NCBI GenBank assembly: GCA_035576005.1
Contig: DATLXH010000029.1
Location: 1 to 54,005, forward strand
Direction of reading: 5' to 3'
Length of the DNA: 54,005 bases
From: DATLXH01 sp035576005
Lineage (GTDB): Bacteria; Acidobacteriota; Thermoanaerobaculia; Gp7-AA8
The position numbers and the translations under genes were made by a program. Shown in pieces: positions 8,488 to 17,622 of this stretch. The first letter of the stretch is position 1; every line of letters starts with the position of its first letter. The notes beneath the pieces are model-generated. The model was given only the letters and a program-made list of their open reading frames with translations. It searched no databases and had not been told where the DNA came from.

Positions 8488-8606
8488 TCAGCCCGCTTTT
8501 CTCCCAGAACTTTTCCGCCGAGCGACGGACGACACATCGTTCTCTTTCTCAGTCGCGGCACGTTGCCGTTCGTCGCTCAGATGACGAATCGCTGGTGAAA
8601 GTGGAG
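8488..8606. repeat. Degenerate family A repeat remnant
   Basis: The sequence at 8490-8510 (AGCCCGCTTTTCTCCCAGA) differs from the family A end by a few bases. The following stretch includes an imperfect inverted pair (CGAGCGACGG... and ...CGTCGCTC). No convincing right end is visible. It fills the convergent gap between fabI and the RskA-like gene and may act as their shared terminator. Confidence 0.45.
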
Positions 8607-8609
8607 TAG

Positions 8610-9416
8610 CTAGCTCTTCGTCGCGAGATACATCGGCGCCGTGGGCGTTGCTGAACCGCCTGCAGGCTCGCGTGTGACGGCGATCGTTTCGACGGACTGC
8701 ATTTCGGCCGCTGCAGGAAGGGCAACTCGCACCGGCTGCACTGAGAGAACACGGAAGTTTGCCAGGCTCTCGGCCTTGTTCTGACCGCGTCGGATCAGCC
8801 AGAGCTGATAGCAGTCATTCGACGTACTGACCGGCAGACCGTGGAAGAACGCGAGCGCGCGCTTCTGCGAGGGGGCCACGAAGAGTTTGCCGGAACCCCC
8901 CGGCGCTCCAGCCGCGCCACTGATCTCGACGAGTCGGCAGTCTCTATCGGAAAGCAGTTCCAGCGTCTCGGCGAGCTCTGCACTCCTCTGGTCAAGTCGG
9001 AGCTTGTCTTCGCCGACCACACGACGGTCGGTTTCGGTTGTCGAGATCTGTTCCCTCGCCGCGTGGAGTCGCAACTCGGTCCATCCCCATAGCGCCAGAA
9101 AAAATGACGCCGCACTCGCCAGCCACCAGATGGGAGATCGGCGTACACGCTCTTCCTTCTCCTCCTGCGCCGCCTCCTCGCCAATAACCGCTTCGAACAT
9201 GGCCGCGGTCGAGGCGAGAATCCGGGCCCTCGACTCGGGCGGAGGCGTGAGCGGCCTGGCAGTCAGGCCAATCATCGCCCCGATCTCATGCATGTCACGA
9301 AGCTGCGATGTACACGCCTCGCAATCTCGAAGGTGAAGACGGGCAGCGTCGGGCCATGGCTCTGAAAACCCGAGAGCATCGAGAGCTGCAAGGTCGGCCA
9401 GGTCGTCGTGGGTCAT
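8610..9416 (-). CDS. RskA-like anti-sigma factor
   Basis: A 268-aa membrane anti-sigma factor. The N terminus has HxxxCxxC (H28, C32, C35), the zinc-type anti-sigma fold that holds the sigma factor. A single membrane helix lies at about 93-114 (WWLASAASFFLALWGW). A charged coiled-coil-like stretch spans about 116-165. The extracytoplasmic C-terminal domain (about 166-260: FFHGLPVSTSNDCYQLWLIR) matches the RskA domain that senses redox or envelope signals. Its start overlaps the sigma gene by four bases (ATGA, 9413-9416), the expected coupling for a SigK/RskA-type pair. Confidence 0.88.
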   Translation of the reverse strand: MTHDDLADLAALDALGFSEPWPDAARLHLRDCEACTSQLRDMHEIGAMIGLTARPLTPPPESRARILASTAAMFEAVIGEEAAQEEKEERVRRSPIWWLASAASFFLALWGWTELRLHAAREQISTTETDRRVVGEDKLRLDQRSAELAETLELLSDRDCRLVEISGAAGAPGGSGKLFVAPSQKRALAFFHGLPVSTSNDCYQLWLIRRGQNKAESLANFRVLSVQPVRVALPAAAEMQSVETIAVTREPAGGSATPTAPMYLATKS

Positions 9417-9997
9417 CGATTGAAGAGAGGGCGTAGCCCGTCGCGAAGCTTTTTCATCCCGAGTTGCATCCGTGTCTTGATGGTTCCCAGCGGCTCCCCC
9501 AGAGAGCTGGCGATTTCCGACTGCGACATTCCCTCGAAATACGCAAGCTCGAGAGCTTTTCGCTGGGGCTCCGGCAGCTCGGCGAGCGCGGTGCGAACGA
9601 GCACCGCTGTCTGGGATGCAACTGCCGCGTCGATGCCGCTTCGATGTTCCACGCCCCCGCTGATGACAGAGATCTCCTGGCCGGCCTCCGACTCACGCTC
9701 GCTCCGGATCTTTCGGGAACGAAGGCGGTCGATTCCGCGGCTCCTGGCAATGGAAAGCACCCACGCCAGCTCGCTCCCCCGCGCGGCGTCAAACATCGTC
9801 GCGCGCGTCCAGATCTGAGTGAATGTTTCCTGAAGCGCTTCCTGAGCGTCCTCGCGGTTGTTGAGAATGCGAACCAGCAGGCCGAAGAGAATTGAGGAGT
9901 GGCGGTCGTAGAGAGCCGCGAAAGCGTCAATGTCGCCGGTGGCGACGGCCGGAAGCAGATCCTGCGGAGGTGCTGTGGAAATAGAGGTGCCGGTCAA
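9413..9997 (-). CDS. SigK-like ECF sigma factor
   Basis: A 194-aa sigma factor. The sigma-2 region contains LYDRHSSILFGLLVRIL, EDAQEALQETFTQIW and LAWVLSIARSRGIDRLRSRK. The sigma-4 region contains LPEPQRKALELAYFEGMSQSEIA and LGEPLGTIKTRMQLGMKKLRDGL. Segment style is that of the ECF19/SigK group, whose partner is an RskA-type anti-sigma factor, and exactly such a gene follows with a four-base overlap. It is the second sigma/anti-sigma pair in 7 kb but not a close copy of the first. Confidence 0.92.
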   Translation of the reverse strand: MTGTSISTAPPQDLLPAVATGDIDAFAALYDRHSSILFGLLVRILNNREDAQEALQETFTQIWTRATMFDAARGSELAWVLSIARSRGIDRLRSRKIRSERESEAGQEISVISGGVEHRSGIDAAVASQTAVLVRTALAELPEPQRKALELAYFEGMSQSEIASSLGEPLGTIKTRMQLGMKKLRDGLRPLFNR

Positions 9998-10000
9998 TGG

Positions 10001-10243
10001 TCAGCCTTTCGTTGTCGAGACAGGAGCATATGTCCGCTCCGCGCGCTTGTCGAATTCTTCTGCCGGATCGTTCCCGTCCCTGGTCGCTCGTTCCAAGTCT
10101 GTATTGTGACCCAGCCGCGCGTTGCCGCGGGGGCCGGGATAACCCGAGCGCCGTCCGCTCGACTGATCGTCCTGGCTTGGACCTTTTGAACCGCCGCCCC
10201 AGAAACCTTTGTCAATCTCATGCTCTCTCGGATTACCCGCCAT
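10001..10243 (-). CDS. Small hydrophilic protein of unknown function
   Basis: An 80-residue product, rich in glycine, arginine, aspartate and asparagine, with no hydrophobic segment and little predicted order (MAGNPREHEIDKGFWGGG at the N terminus, NARLGHNTDLERATRD in the middle). The ATG at 10243 is preceded by GGAGG (complement of 10251-10255) at good spacing, which supports a real gene. It ends just before the SigK-like start and may be cotranscribed with the sigma/anti-sigma pair. I do not recognise a family. Confidence 0.6.
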   Translation of the reverse strand: MAGNPREHEIDKGFWGGGSKGPSQDDQSSGRRSGYPGPRGNARLGHNTDLERATRDGNDPAEEFDKRAERTYAPVSTTKG

Positions 10244-10365
10244 GATGCTGCCTCCAGATTTTGCTGGTCGAGTGGAACAGGCGGAGTCCGTGCCTGGGCG
10301 CCCATTGTGCACTCGTTGGCGCGGGCTGTGGTAGATTCCGCCCTCGGAAATTCAGGAGGCACTTC

Positions 10366-10650
10366 GTGTCAAGAATCAATGGAGAGAAAGCCCGGGCCGC
10401 GATTACGCGTAAACGGCGCACCGCCAGGCGTGTCATCGAGCAGGAAATGAGAACCAAATTAATCGAGAGCCGCGCCGCGGGTGTTCTGCCGCCGGAACCG
10501 AAGAGTAAGACAAAAAAGCCGAAGGTGAAGGTCGAGGAAGAAGCCGGCGCAGCCACGGCTGAGCCGAAGGCAGAAGCCAAGAAGAAGGAAGCAAAGCCAA
10601 AGTCCGAAGCGAAGCCCAAGGCCCCTAAGAAGAAAGCTGCAGAGAGCTAA
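10366..10650 (+). CDS. Lysine/alanine/proline-rich, histone H1-like small protein
   Basis: A 94-aa basic protein. The first half is an arginine-rich predicted helix (GEKARAAITRKRRTARRV). The second half is a low-complexity tail of K, A, P and E (EPKAEAKKKEAKPKSEAKP) resembling H1-like or AlgP-like bacterial tails. The GTG start at 10366 has AGGAGG at 10354-10359, six bases upstream, which is strong support; upstream codons in frame lack a better signal. It is divergent from the small gene at 10001-10243. Likely binds a polyanion such as DNA, RNA or polyphosphate, by composition only. Confidence 0.7.
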   Translation: MSRINGEKARAAITRKRRTARRVIEQEMRTKLIESRAAGVLPPEPKSKTKKPKVKVEEEAGAATAEPKAEAKKKEAKPKSEAKPKAPKKKAAES

Positions 10651-10694
10651 GCACTAGTCTTCGAGAGCTGATGTGCGCTGCGTAAGCGAGCGCC

Positions 10695-10782
10695 CCTGTG
10701 GCCGGACATTCCAATGTCCGGCGCGCCGGAAGGCGCCACTGGTCGCGGACACCGCCGGACACTGGAATGTCCGGCCACAGGG
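10695..10782. repeat. Family C inverted repeat (GGCCGGACATTCC type)
   Basis: Outer arms CCTGTGGCCGGACATTCC and its near-exact complement flank an inner palindrome (GGCGCGCCGGAAGGCGCC). The right arm ends one base before the hutU stop codon on the other strand, so it could fold in the hutU transcript end. Other copies or half copies lie at 12531-12555, 40862-40884, 41220-41248 and 41273-41300. Confidence 0.85.
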
Positions 10783-10783
10783 A

Positions 10784-12460
<1,677 letters not shown>

Positions 12461-12530
12461 GTGGTCCTCTCACGGCGATCATATGAGGGAGCGCGAAGCC
12501 GGTCAAAGTTAAGAATCATTCATTAACAGT

Positions 12531-12555
12531 GTGGCCGGACATTCCAATGTCCGGC
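12531..12555. repeat. Family C palindrome, short copy
   Basis: A single copy of the unit GGCCGGACATTCC followed by its complementary half AATGTCCGGC, which folds on itself. It sits in the 126-bp divergent gap between hutU and nth, so promoters for both must share space with it. Confidence 0.75.
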
Positions 12556-12586
12556 GTCGTCGCGAAGAACTACAATCCGCCGGGCA

Positions 12587-13231
12587 ATGACCAGTCGAGC
12601 GGAACGTGCGCAGGAAATCACCAGACGTCTCAAGCGGATGTACCCGCGCGCCGTCTGCACGCTGGACTACGAGACTCCGCTGCAGCTCCTCATCGCGACG
12701 ATCCTGTCCGCGCAGAGTACTGACGCGCGAGTGAACATCGTCACGAAAGCGCTGTTCCGGAAGTACAAGAGTGCCGCGGCGTTCGCGGCCGCAAAGTTGC
12801 CGGAGCTCGAGCGCGACATCCACGCAACGGGATTTTTCCGAAACAAGTCGAAATCGGTCGTTGGGGCGGCAACGAGGATCGTTGAGAAACATGGCGGCGA
12901 AGTACCGGCAACGATGGAAGAGCTGATCGAGCTTCCGGGCGTCGGCCGGAAGACTGCCAATGTCGTCCTGGGCAATGCGTTCGGTATCTCGGAAGGAGTG
13001 GTAGTCGATACACACGTCACCCGCGTTTCGGGTCGCCTGGCGCTCACCGAGAATACCGACGCCGTGAAGATCGAGAACGATCTGAAAGAGCTGATCCCGC
13101 GGAAAGAATGGACCAAGTTCTCTCACCGGCTGATTCTTCATGGCCGCACGATCTGCATCGCACGGAAACCAAAGTGCAGTGAATGCCTCCTCAATGAGCT
13201 CTGTCCAAGCGCGCGTGAACCGTTAGAGTGA
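12587..13231 (+). CDS. nth: Endonuclease III (DNA glycosylase/AP lyase)
   Basis: A 214-aa base excision repair enzyme for oxidised pyrimidines. The helix-hairpin-helix ELPGVGRKTANVV includes the Schiff-base lysine K122, and VDTHV includes the catalytic D141. The C terminus has the [4Fe-4S] pattern C-x6-C-x2-C-x5-C (CIARKPKC, SEC, LLNELC). Length and order match Nth. A 58-bp family A hairpin follows seven bases after the stop. Confidence 0.96.
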   Translation: MTSRAERAQEITRRLKRMYPRAVCTLDYETPLQLLIATILSAQSTDARVNIVTKALFRKYKSAAAFAAAKLPELERDIHATGFFRNKSKSVVGAATRIVEKHGGEVPATMEELIELPGVGRKTANVVLGNAFGISEGVVVDTHVTRVSGRLALTENTDAVKIENDLKELIPRKEWTKFSHRLILHGRTICIARKPKCSECLLNELCPSAREPLE

Positions 13232-13237
13232 GTCGCC

Positions 13238-13295
13238 AGCCCGCATTTCTCACAGACCTTTGTATCGCGGCGAAGGTCTGTGAAAAATGCGGGCT
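13238..13295. repeat. Family A minimal hairpin (58 bp)
   Basis: Two 23-base arms (13238-13260 and 13273-13295), beginning AGCCCGCATTTCTCACAGA and pairing with one mismatch, enclose a 12-base loop. This is the family A element reduced to its two ends. It lies just behind nth and could fold in the transcript as a terminator-like or stabilising stem, though it lacks a T tract. Confidence 0.9.
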
Positions 13296-13350
13296 AAAAC
13301 CCAGGTCGGTCTGCGCCGTATGAACGGTCATGAGAACTTCCTGCAGAGAG

Positions 13351-13737
13351 ATGTCGGAGCGATCCAAGAGTCAGCACCAAGGGTGGCGTATGCTCGCGCT
13401 GACCATGGTGATGATGGGTCAACTGACTGTCGGCGTCTCGGCGCAGGGCCAGCCGCCCTCGCGGAACGACGGCGCAGAGATCGTACTGGCTCATGAACGC
13501 CACGAGATCGATTTCGACGACGGAGACTTCGAAGAGCCTGCAGCCTTCTGCTGCGGCTCCTGCTTCATCATCATTCCTTTCCTCTTTTTCCTGTCATCGT
13601 TGCTGATTGGACTTCTCATTTACAGGAAGGCCTTACGTAGACATGACCCCGATGCCGCGCTATGGGGCCTGATGGGAGTCCTGCTGAATGTCTTCGGACT
13701 CGTCATCTACCTGAGCTCGAGGGGCGGTAAAGGTTGA
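13351..13737 (+). CDS. Small secreted or membrane protein of unknown function
   Basis: A 128-aa protein with a signal-peptide-like N terminus (MLALTMVMMGQLTVGVSAQG), a short acidic stretch (DFDDGDFEEP), then CCGSC leading into a membrane helix (FIIIPFLFFLSSLLIGLLIY) and a second hydrophobic stretch near the C terminus (WGLMGVLLNVFGLVIYL). The ATG at 13351 follows a purine-rich GAGAG; another at 13330 is possible. It runs towards yidD. No family recognised; the CCGSC next to the membrane is the most distinctive mark. Confidence 0.6.
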   Translation: MSERSKSQHQGWRMLALTMVMMGQLTVGVSAQGQPPSRNDGAEIVLAHERHEIDFDDGDFEEPAAFCCGSCFIIIPFLFFLSSLLIGLLIYRKALRRHDPDAALWGLMGVLLNVFGLVIYLSSRGGKG

Positions 13738-13784
13738 TGCGGTTTCAGCAGGTGCGAGCCCAGGAATTGACTCGAGCAGCAGCT

Positions 13785-14102
13785 TCACGGCGGGTCGGAC
13801 GTTCCCATTGGCGTCCAGGGATTGCAGCGCGCAATTCGTCCAACTGCTTTGAACCCTCCCACGACCGCGCCGTGCTTTTTCACGCTGGCGAGTCCGTAGG
13901 CGGAGCATGTTGGTTTGAAGCGGCATTGCACGCGTCCAACGAGACGAGGTGAGATGTAGCGCCGGTACATTTCTATTGTGGAGACGGCAGCTCGTGTCGT
14001 GATCTCGCGGTCCCGATTCGCCAGAGTGTCATGCACGATCAGCAGACTGGTGGCGAAGACGAGGCCTGCAAGGAAGATCCTGAGCGGTCTGTCACTTCTC
14101 AT
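13785..14102 (-). CDS. yidD: Membrane protein insertion efficiency factor YidD
   Basis: A 105-aa protein with an N-terminal hydrophobic segment (about 8-28) followed by the YidD domain: IEMYRRYISPRL, CRFKPTCSAYGLASVKKHG and RCNPWTPMGTSDPP. YidD acts at the inner membrane next to the YidC insertase. In many genomes yidD lies in the rpmH-rnpA-yidD-yidC cluster; here it stands alone between a small membrane protein and repeats, so it may be an extra or relocated copy. Confidence 0.85.
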   Translation of the reverse strand: MRSDRPLRIFLAGLVFATSLLIVHDTLANRDREITTRAAVSTIEMYRRYISPRLVGRVQCRFKPTCSAYGLASVKKHGAVVGGFKAVGRIARCNPWTPMGTSDPP

Positions 14103-14138
14103 AGGTCACAGCAGGCGAAGCCTGGGCCTGTCATCCCG

Positions 14139-14312
14139 AGCTTGGGCGTGTGGGCGGGAGGGGCGAGGGATCTCGCAAGCTTGAACTCCGTAACGTGAAG
14201 GGCCAGGCTCGTAACTCCGCGGTGGGCAGCTCGCGAGGGACCGCTTCTCGAAGCAACCGGCGTAGAAGCATGCGAGGGTCCCTCGCCCCTCCCGGCCACA
14301 CGCCCAGGCTTC
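14139..14312. repeat. Family G inverted repeat
   Basis: Arms of roughly 45 bases with core GGCGAGGGATC / GGGTCCCTCGCC and outer GGGCGTGTGG / CCACACGCCC pair with a few mismatches, enclosing about 80 bases. It lies between yidD and a family D repeat; the whole of 14103-14602 is repeat DNA and the open frames there are by-products. Confidence 0.7.
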
Positions 14313-14342
14313 TGATGAACTGACTGACGTGGTTGAGCCGCG

Positions 14343-14512
14343 AAGCGGCGTATCCCTCTCCCCGGCGGGGAGAGGGAAGCGAGCGGAGCGAAGCAGGGAG
14401 AGGGGCGTGAAAGTCTCGCCAGTCCGTCGAAAAGGGAGAGGTCTTCGTATCTCTCGCGGCCCCTCTCCCGGTCGCTTACGCGACCACCCTCTCCCCGCCG
14501 GGGAGAGGGATT
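14343..14512. repeat. Family D inverted repeat (CTCTCCCCGGCGGGGAGAG type)
   Basis: Two copies of the palindrome CTCTCCCCGGCGGGGAGAG (left at about 14354, right at about 14488 as the complementary variant) flank AGGGAAGCGAGCGGAGCGAAG and its partial complement. The same architecture occurs at 40920-41178 and, interrupted by an insertion, at 51702-52084. Confidence 0.85.
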
Positions 14513-14602
14513 CGCCCCTTCGGGGCGCGAGTCCACGCCGGGTGTCATCACCTCTTCACCAGCGTTCGGGTTAACCCGCTCGGATGACATTCACCGCTCC
14601 CC

Positions 14603-15382
14603 TCACGTCGTCGAACTCTTTGCTTCGTTCCAAAGTGCGTTCATTTCCTCGTGGTTGAGCTCGTCGAATGCTACCGACCGTTCTCGAGAGGTCAGCTCCA
14701 TCCACTCGAATCGCTTCTGAAATTTCCGGTTAGCCGCCTGCAGCGATTCTTCCGCATTCACTCCGAGCTTCCGGCTCAGGTTCGCAACCGTGAAAAGCAG
14801 GTCGCCCAGCTCGTCTTCAATCTTTCGCGATTCGCCCGATGTGATTGCTTCCTTCAGTTCGAGAATTTCCTCCTCGACTTTTTCGAATACCTCATCGGTC
14901 CGATTCCAGTCGAAGCCGATTCGTGCAGCCTTCTCGGTCATCCTGGTTGCTTTGAGCAGCGCTGGAAGGGAGACCGGCAAGCCGGACAGCAGGCTTTTCG
15001 ATTCCTCCGCTCGCTCGGCGCTTTTCATTTTTTCCCAGTTGGTCAGGACAGCTCCGGCAGTGTCGGCCTTGACGTCAGCAAAGACATGAGGATGACGGCG
15101 CACGAGTTTGTCGTGAATGGCCGTCACACAGTCATCGATATCGAACGAGCCTTCCAGTCTGCCGATCTCCGACAGAAACACAGCCTGCAGCAGGAAGTCG
15201 CCAATTTCTTCCACTAATGCAGCCGTGTCTCCACGGTCGATGGCGTCGACTACTTCGTAGGCTTCCTCGATCACGAACGGCTTCAGACTCTGCAATGTCT
15301 GCTCGCGATCCCAGGGGCAACCGCCGGGAGCGCGAAGACGGGTCATCAAGTTGGTGAGATCCTGAAAGGATTTCTTTTCCAT
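14603..15382 (-). CDS. mazG: Nucleoside triphosphate pyrophosphohydrolase MazG
   Basis: A 259-aa tandem-domain MazG that hydrolyses (d)NTPs to monophosphates and pyrophosphate, limiting misincorporation and tuning ppGpp. RLRAPGGCPWDREQT begins the first domain, with the metal-binding EEAYEVVDAI and EIGDFLLQAVF pairs. The second domain repeats the pattern as EEEILELKEAI and EDELGDLLFTVANL. The ATG at 15382 fits the family N terminus; the upstream extension does not. Divergent from the PAS histidine kinase gene across 154 bp. Confidence 0.94.
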   Translation of the reverse strand: MEKKSFQDLTNLMTRLRAPGGCPWDREQTLQSLKPFVIEEAYEVVDAIDRGDTAALVEEIGDFLLQAVFLSEIGRLEGSFDIDDCVTAIHDKLVRRHPHVFADVKADTAGAVLTNWEKMKSAERAEESKSLLSGLPVSLPALLKATRMTEKAARIGFDWNRTDEVFEKVEEEILELKEAITSGESRKIEDELGDLLFTVANLSRKLGVNAEESLQAANRKFQKRFEWMELTSRERSVAFDELNHEEMNALWNEAKSSTT

Positions 15383-15536
15383 CGTTCGATTGTAGGTTGA
15401 CTGCGATTTCGTTCGTGCGTGTTTGTGGCAGCCGCTTCGAATGTCGGGGCCGCAGCAACGGTGCACGATTCCCCGGCCAACGATCGGGTCTTTACATCTG
15501 ATAACATCGCGCCCTCTTCACAGGGTGATCTCTCTC

Positions 15537-17273
15537 ATGGCTGGACGTGTACTGCTGCTCGGGCAAACCGACAAGAAAAGGACACTGGATGTCCTGGGTG
15601 CGTTCGGCATCGAGGTCGTCCACCTGGTCGATGAGAACGATGCCATCCAGCGGCTGGGCAGTGAATCGTTCGATTTCGTCGCCACCGAGTCGCTGCCATT
15701 GTCGGAACAACTCATCGAGTCGATCGCCCGTCACGGTTCGCCGGCGATTGTCGACCTCTCGACCATGCCCGCCTCCACGACGCCGGAAGATTCGGCCGGC
15801 TTTTCAAGGCTTGCCGCAGTCGTCGAAGCGTCTCCGATGGCGATTGCCGTCGTCTCGCCGTCTGACTTCCGGATTGAAATGGCGAACGCATTGTTCGTCG
15901 ATCTGGCCGTCCGTTTTGGCTCCGTCTCCGCTCCCGATCTGAGGGGAGCATCAATGGGTGAGACGCTGCCTGAGATCCTTCCAGTCCTCGAGGAAGTCCG
16001 GCGTGCGAACCGCCCCCACCTCGACGAAACTGTCAAGCTCAACTCGGCGCCCCATACCGGCGTATTCAAAAGGATCGTGACTCCCGTTCTGAATCCAGCG
16101 GGAGAGCTCGATTGCCTCGCGATTCTCTTTCTGGACATCACCCAACACCTTCGGGCAGCCACGGAGATTGAAGCTTTAGCCAGAATGATTGCCAGACGCT
16201 CAGCGCGACTCGATTCCATCCTTGGCTCAATGACCGATGCACTCTGGCTTTACGACGAGCATGGGGAGGTCATCGATGTCAATCAGTCGGCCCTCAACAT
16301 GTTTGGCCTTGGATCGAAGCAGGAAGCGATAAGTCATGGGGACTTTTCGCAGTTCCAGATCCGCGATCACGAGGAAAAGCCGCTTCCGCTGACCAGGCTT
16401 CCACATAGCCTTGCGCTCGAGGGGAAGATTGTTCCCGACTACGTGGCGGTGGGCCGGCACATGATCACCGGAAAAGACATTGATCTGTCGATCGCAGCGG
16501 CGCCCGTTCACGGCGAGGAGGGAATCGCCGGTGCTGTTCTGGTGATCAGGGACATCACCGCTCTCAAGGAGCTTGACCGTAAGAAGGATGAGTTTCTCTC
16601 CGTGGCGTCTCACGAGTTGCGGACACCGCTCACAACGATCAAGGGCTACACACAACTGCTGACACAATCCGGCGACCTCACCGCTCCAGCGGACCGCACG
16701 CTCTTCCTCAATGCTGCCCTCGGCGAGATCGACCGGATGATGCGTCTCATATCAGAGCTCCTGGACGTGTCGAGGATCGAGACCAATCGTTTTCAACTTC
16801 ATCGTCAACCGCTCGAGTGGCTTGCTTTCGTGGAGAAGCTGGTAGCCGCCTGCAGGATCCAGTATCCGGATCGCGCTCTGGAGCTCATCTCTGAAATCCC
16901 GGAGATTACTCTTCAGCTCGACGAGGACCGCATGCGCCAGGTCGTAGACAATCTGCTGTCTAACGCGATCAAGTATTCGCGGGACGCGACCGGCGTTGAG
17001 ATCACGGTCAGAGTCAAGGGCGACGTACTCGAGACTTCAGTGACGGATCATGGCATCGGGATCCCGAGAGATGAGATTCCTTATCTCTTTGAACGCTTCC
17101 GCAGAGCCCGCAACGTATCGAGCAGGCATTACGGCGGTCTGGGACTGGGCCTTTACATCTCGAAGGCCATCGTCGAGGCGCATAGCGGAGATATTTCGAT
17201 CGCCAGTGAGGAAGGAGAGGGTTCGACCTTCGTGATTACACTCCCGCTGGAGCCCAGGAGCGGGAACGTGTAG
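15537..17273 (+). CDS. PAS-domain sensor histidine kinase
   Basis: A 578-aa soluble kinase with no membrane helix. Residues 1-75 resemble a receiver-like fold without a clear phosphorylation site. Two PAS regions follow (about 90-205 and 225-345). HisKA has the H box SVASHELRTPLTTIKGY with H359. The ATPase domain has the N box DNLLSNAIKYS, G1 TDHGIGIPRDEIPYLFERF and G2 GGLGLGLYISKAI. The ATG at 15537 opens MAGRVLLLGQTD; the longer frame has no start signal. No response regulator is next to it, so it is an orphan. The stop lies inside an inverted repeat. A weak Pho-like half-site (CTTTACA, 15490-15496) lies upstream. Confidence 0.92.
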   Translation: MAGRVLLLGQTDKKRTLDVLGAFGIEVVHLVDENDAIQRLGSESFDFVATESLPLSEQLIESIARHGSPAIVDLSTMPASTTPEDSAGFSRLAAVVEASPMAIAVVSPSDFRIEMANALFVDLAVRFGSVSAPDLRGASMGETLPEILPVLEEVRRANRPHLDETVKLNSAPHTGVFKRIVTPVLNPAGELDCLAILFLDITQHLRAATEIEALARMIARRSARLDSILGSMTDALWLYDEHGEVIDVNQSALNMFGLGSKQEAISHGDFSQFQIRDHEEKPLPLTRLPHSLALEGKIVPDYVAVGRHMITGKDIDLSIAAAPVHGEEGIAGAVLVIRDITALKELDRKKDEFLSVASHELRTPLTTIKGYTQLLTQSGDLTAPADRTLFLNAALGEIDRMMRLISELLDVSRIETNRFQLHRQPLEWLAFVEKLVAACRIQYPDRALELISEIPEITLQLDEDRMRQVVDNLLSNAIKYSRDATGVEITVRVKGDVLETSVTDHGIGIPRDEIPYLFERFRRARNVSSRHYGGLGLGLYISKAIVEAHSGDISIASEEGEGSTFVITLPLEPRSGNV

Positions 17274-17358
17274 CGCAGGCGTCCCGCCTGCCTTTGGAGG
17301 GTGGTCTCGCGGACGTTCCGAGCAGGAAGAAAGGCCGGCGGGACGCCTGCGCTACACG
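17267..17358. repeat. Family E inverted repeat
   Basis: The 28-base arms, starting CGTGTAGCGCAGGCGTCCC at 17267 and ending with the complement at 17358, pair with one mismatch around a 36-base loop. The arm contains the stop codon of the histidine kinase. A solo family A end (GAGAAATGCGGGCTA) follows at 17381-17395. The rest of 17274-17622 holds only the promoter region of the TonB receptor gene. Confidence 0.8.
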
Positions 17359-17571
17359 AAAGCCCAGACCGTTGTTCGCTGAGAAATGCGGGCTAGTGGA
17401 GTATGTCGCAAATCCCCCAGCATTCCTCGGGGCGCTGAACGGCCGGCTGCTTCGTTGGCGCTCCTCAACAATGTCCCGCATTGCCTGCGTCGCGCGGGGC
17501 AAGGTTAGAGAAGGGCCAGAGACGTCGCTTCGATCGGGTACTGCTGAAAACATACTCGTAGTTGACGGAAA

Positions 17572-17589
17572 CTTTACAGTCCCTTCAAT
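17572..17589 (+). promoter_or_regulatory. Putative Pho box upstream of the TonB receptor gene
   Basis: CTTTACA, four bases, CTTCAAT: two 7-bp half-sites with an 11-bp period, 34 bp before the ATG. The same layout occurs before the porin, ppk and pstS2 genes. Confidence 0.55.
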
Positions 17590-17622
17590 CGTTTCCTTCC
17601 GCGCGGTAACTAGCATGCGCGG

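Noticed and set aside
13238..13295. Terminator for nth
   Set aside because: The stem is strong but belongs to repeat family A and has no T tract, so it was annotated as a repeat.
14099..14590. Open frames across the repeats after yidD
   Set aside because: They read through families G and D palindromes; similar frames appear wherever these repeats occur.
15490..15507. Fifth Pho box (CTTTACA, four bases, ATAACAT) before the PAS kinase gene
   Set aside because: Only one half-site matches well and the gene has no other link to phosphate; kept as a note only.
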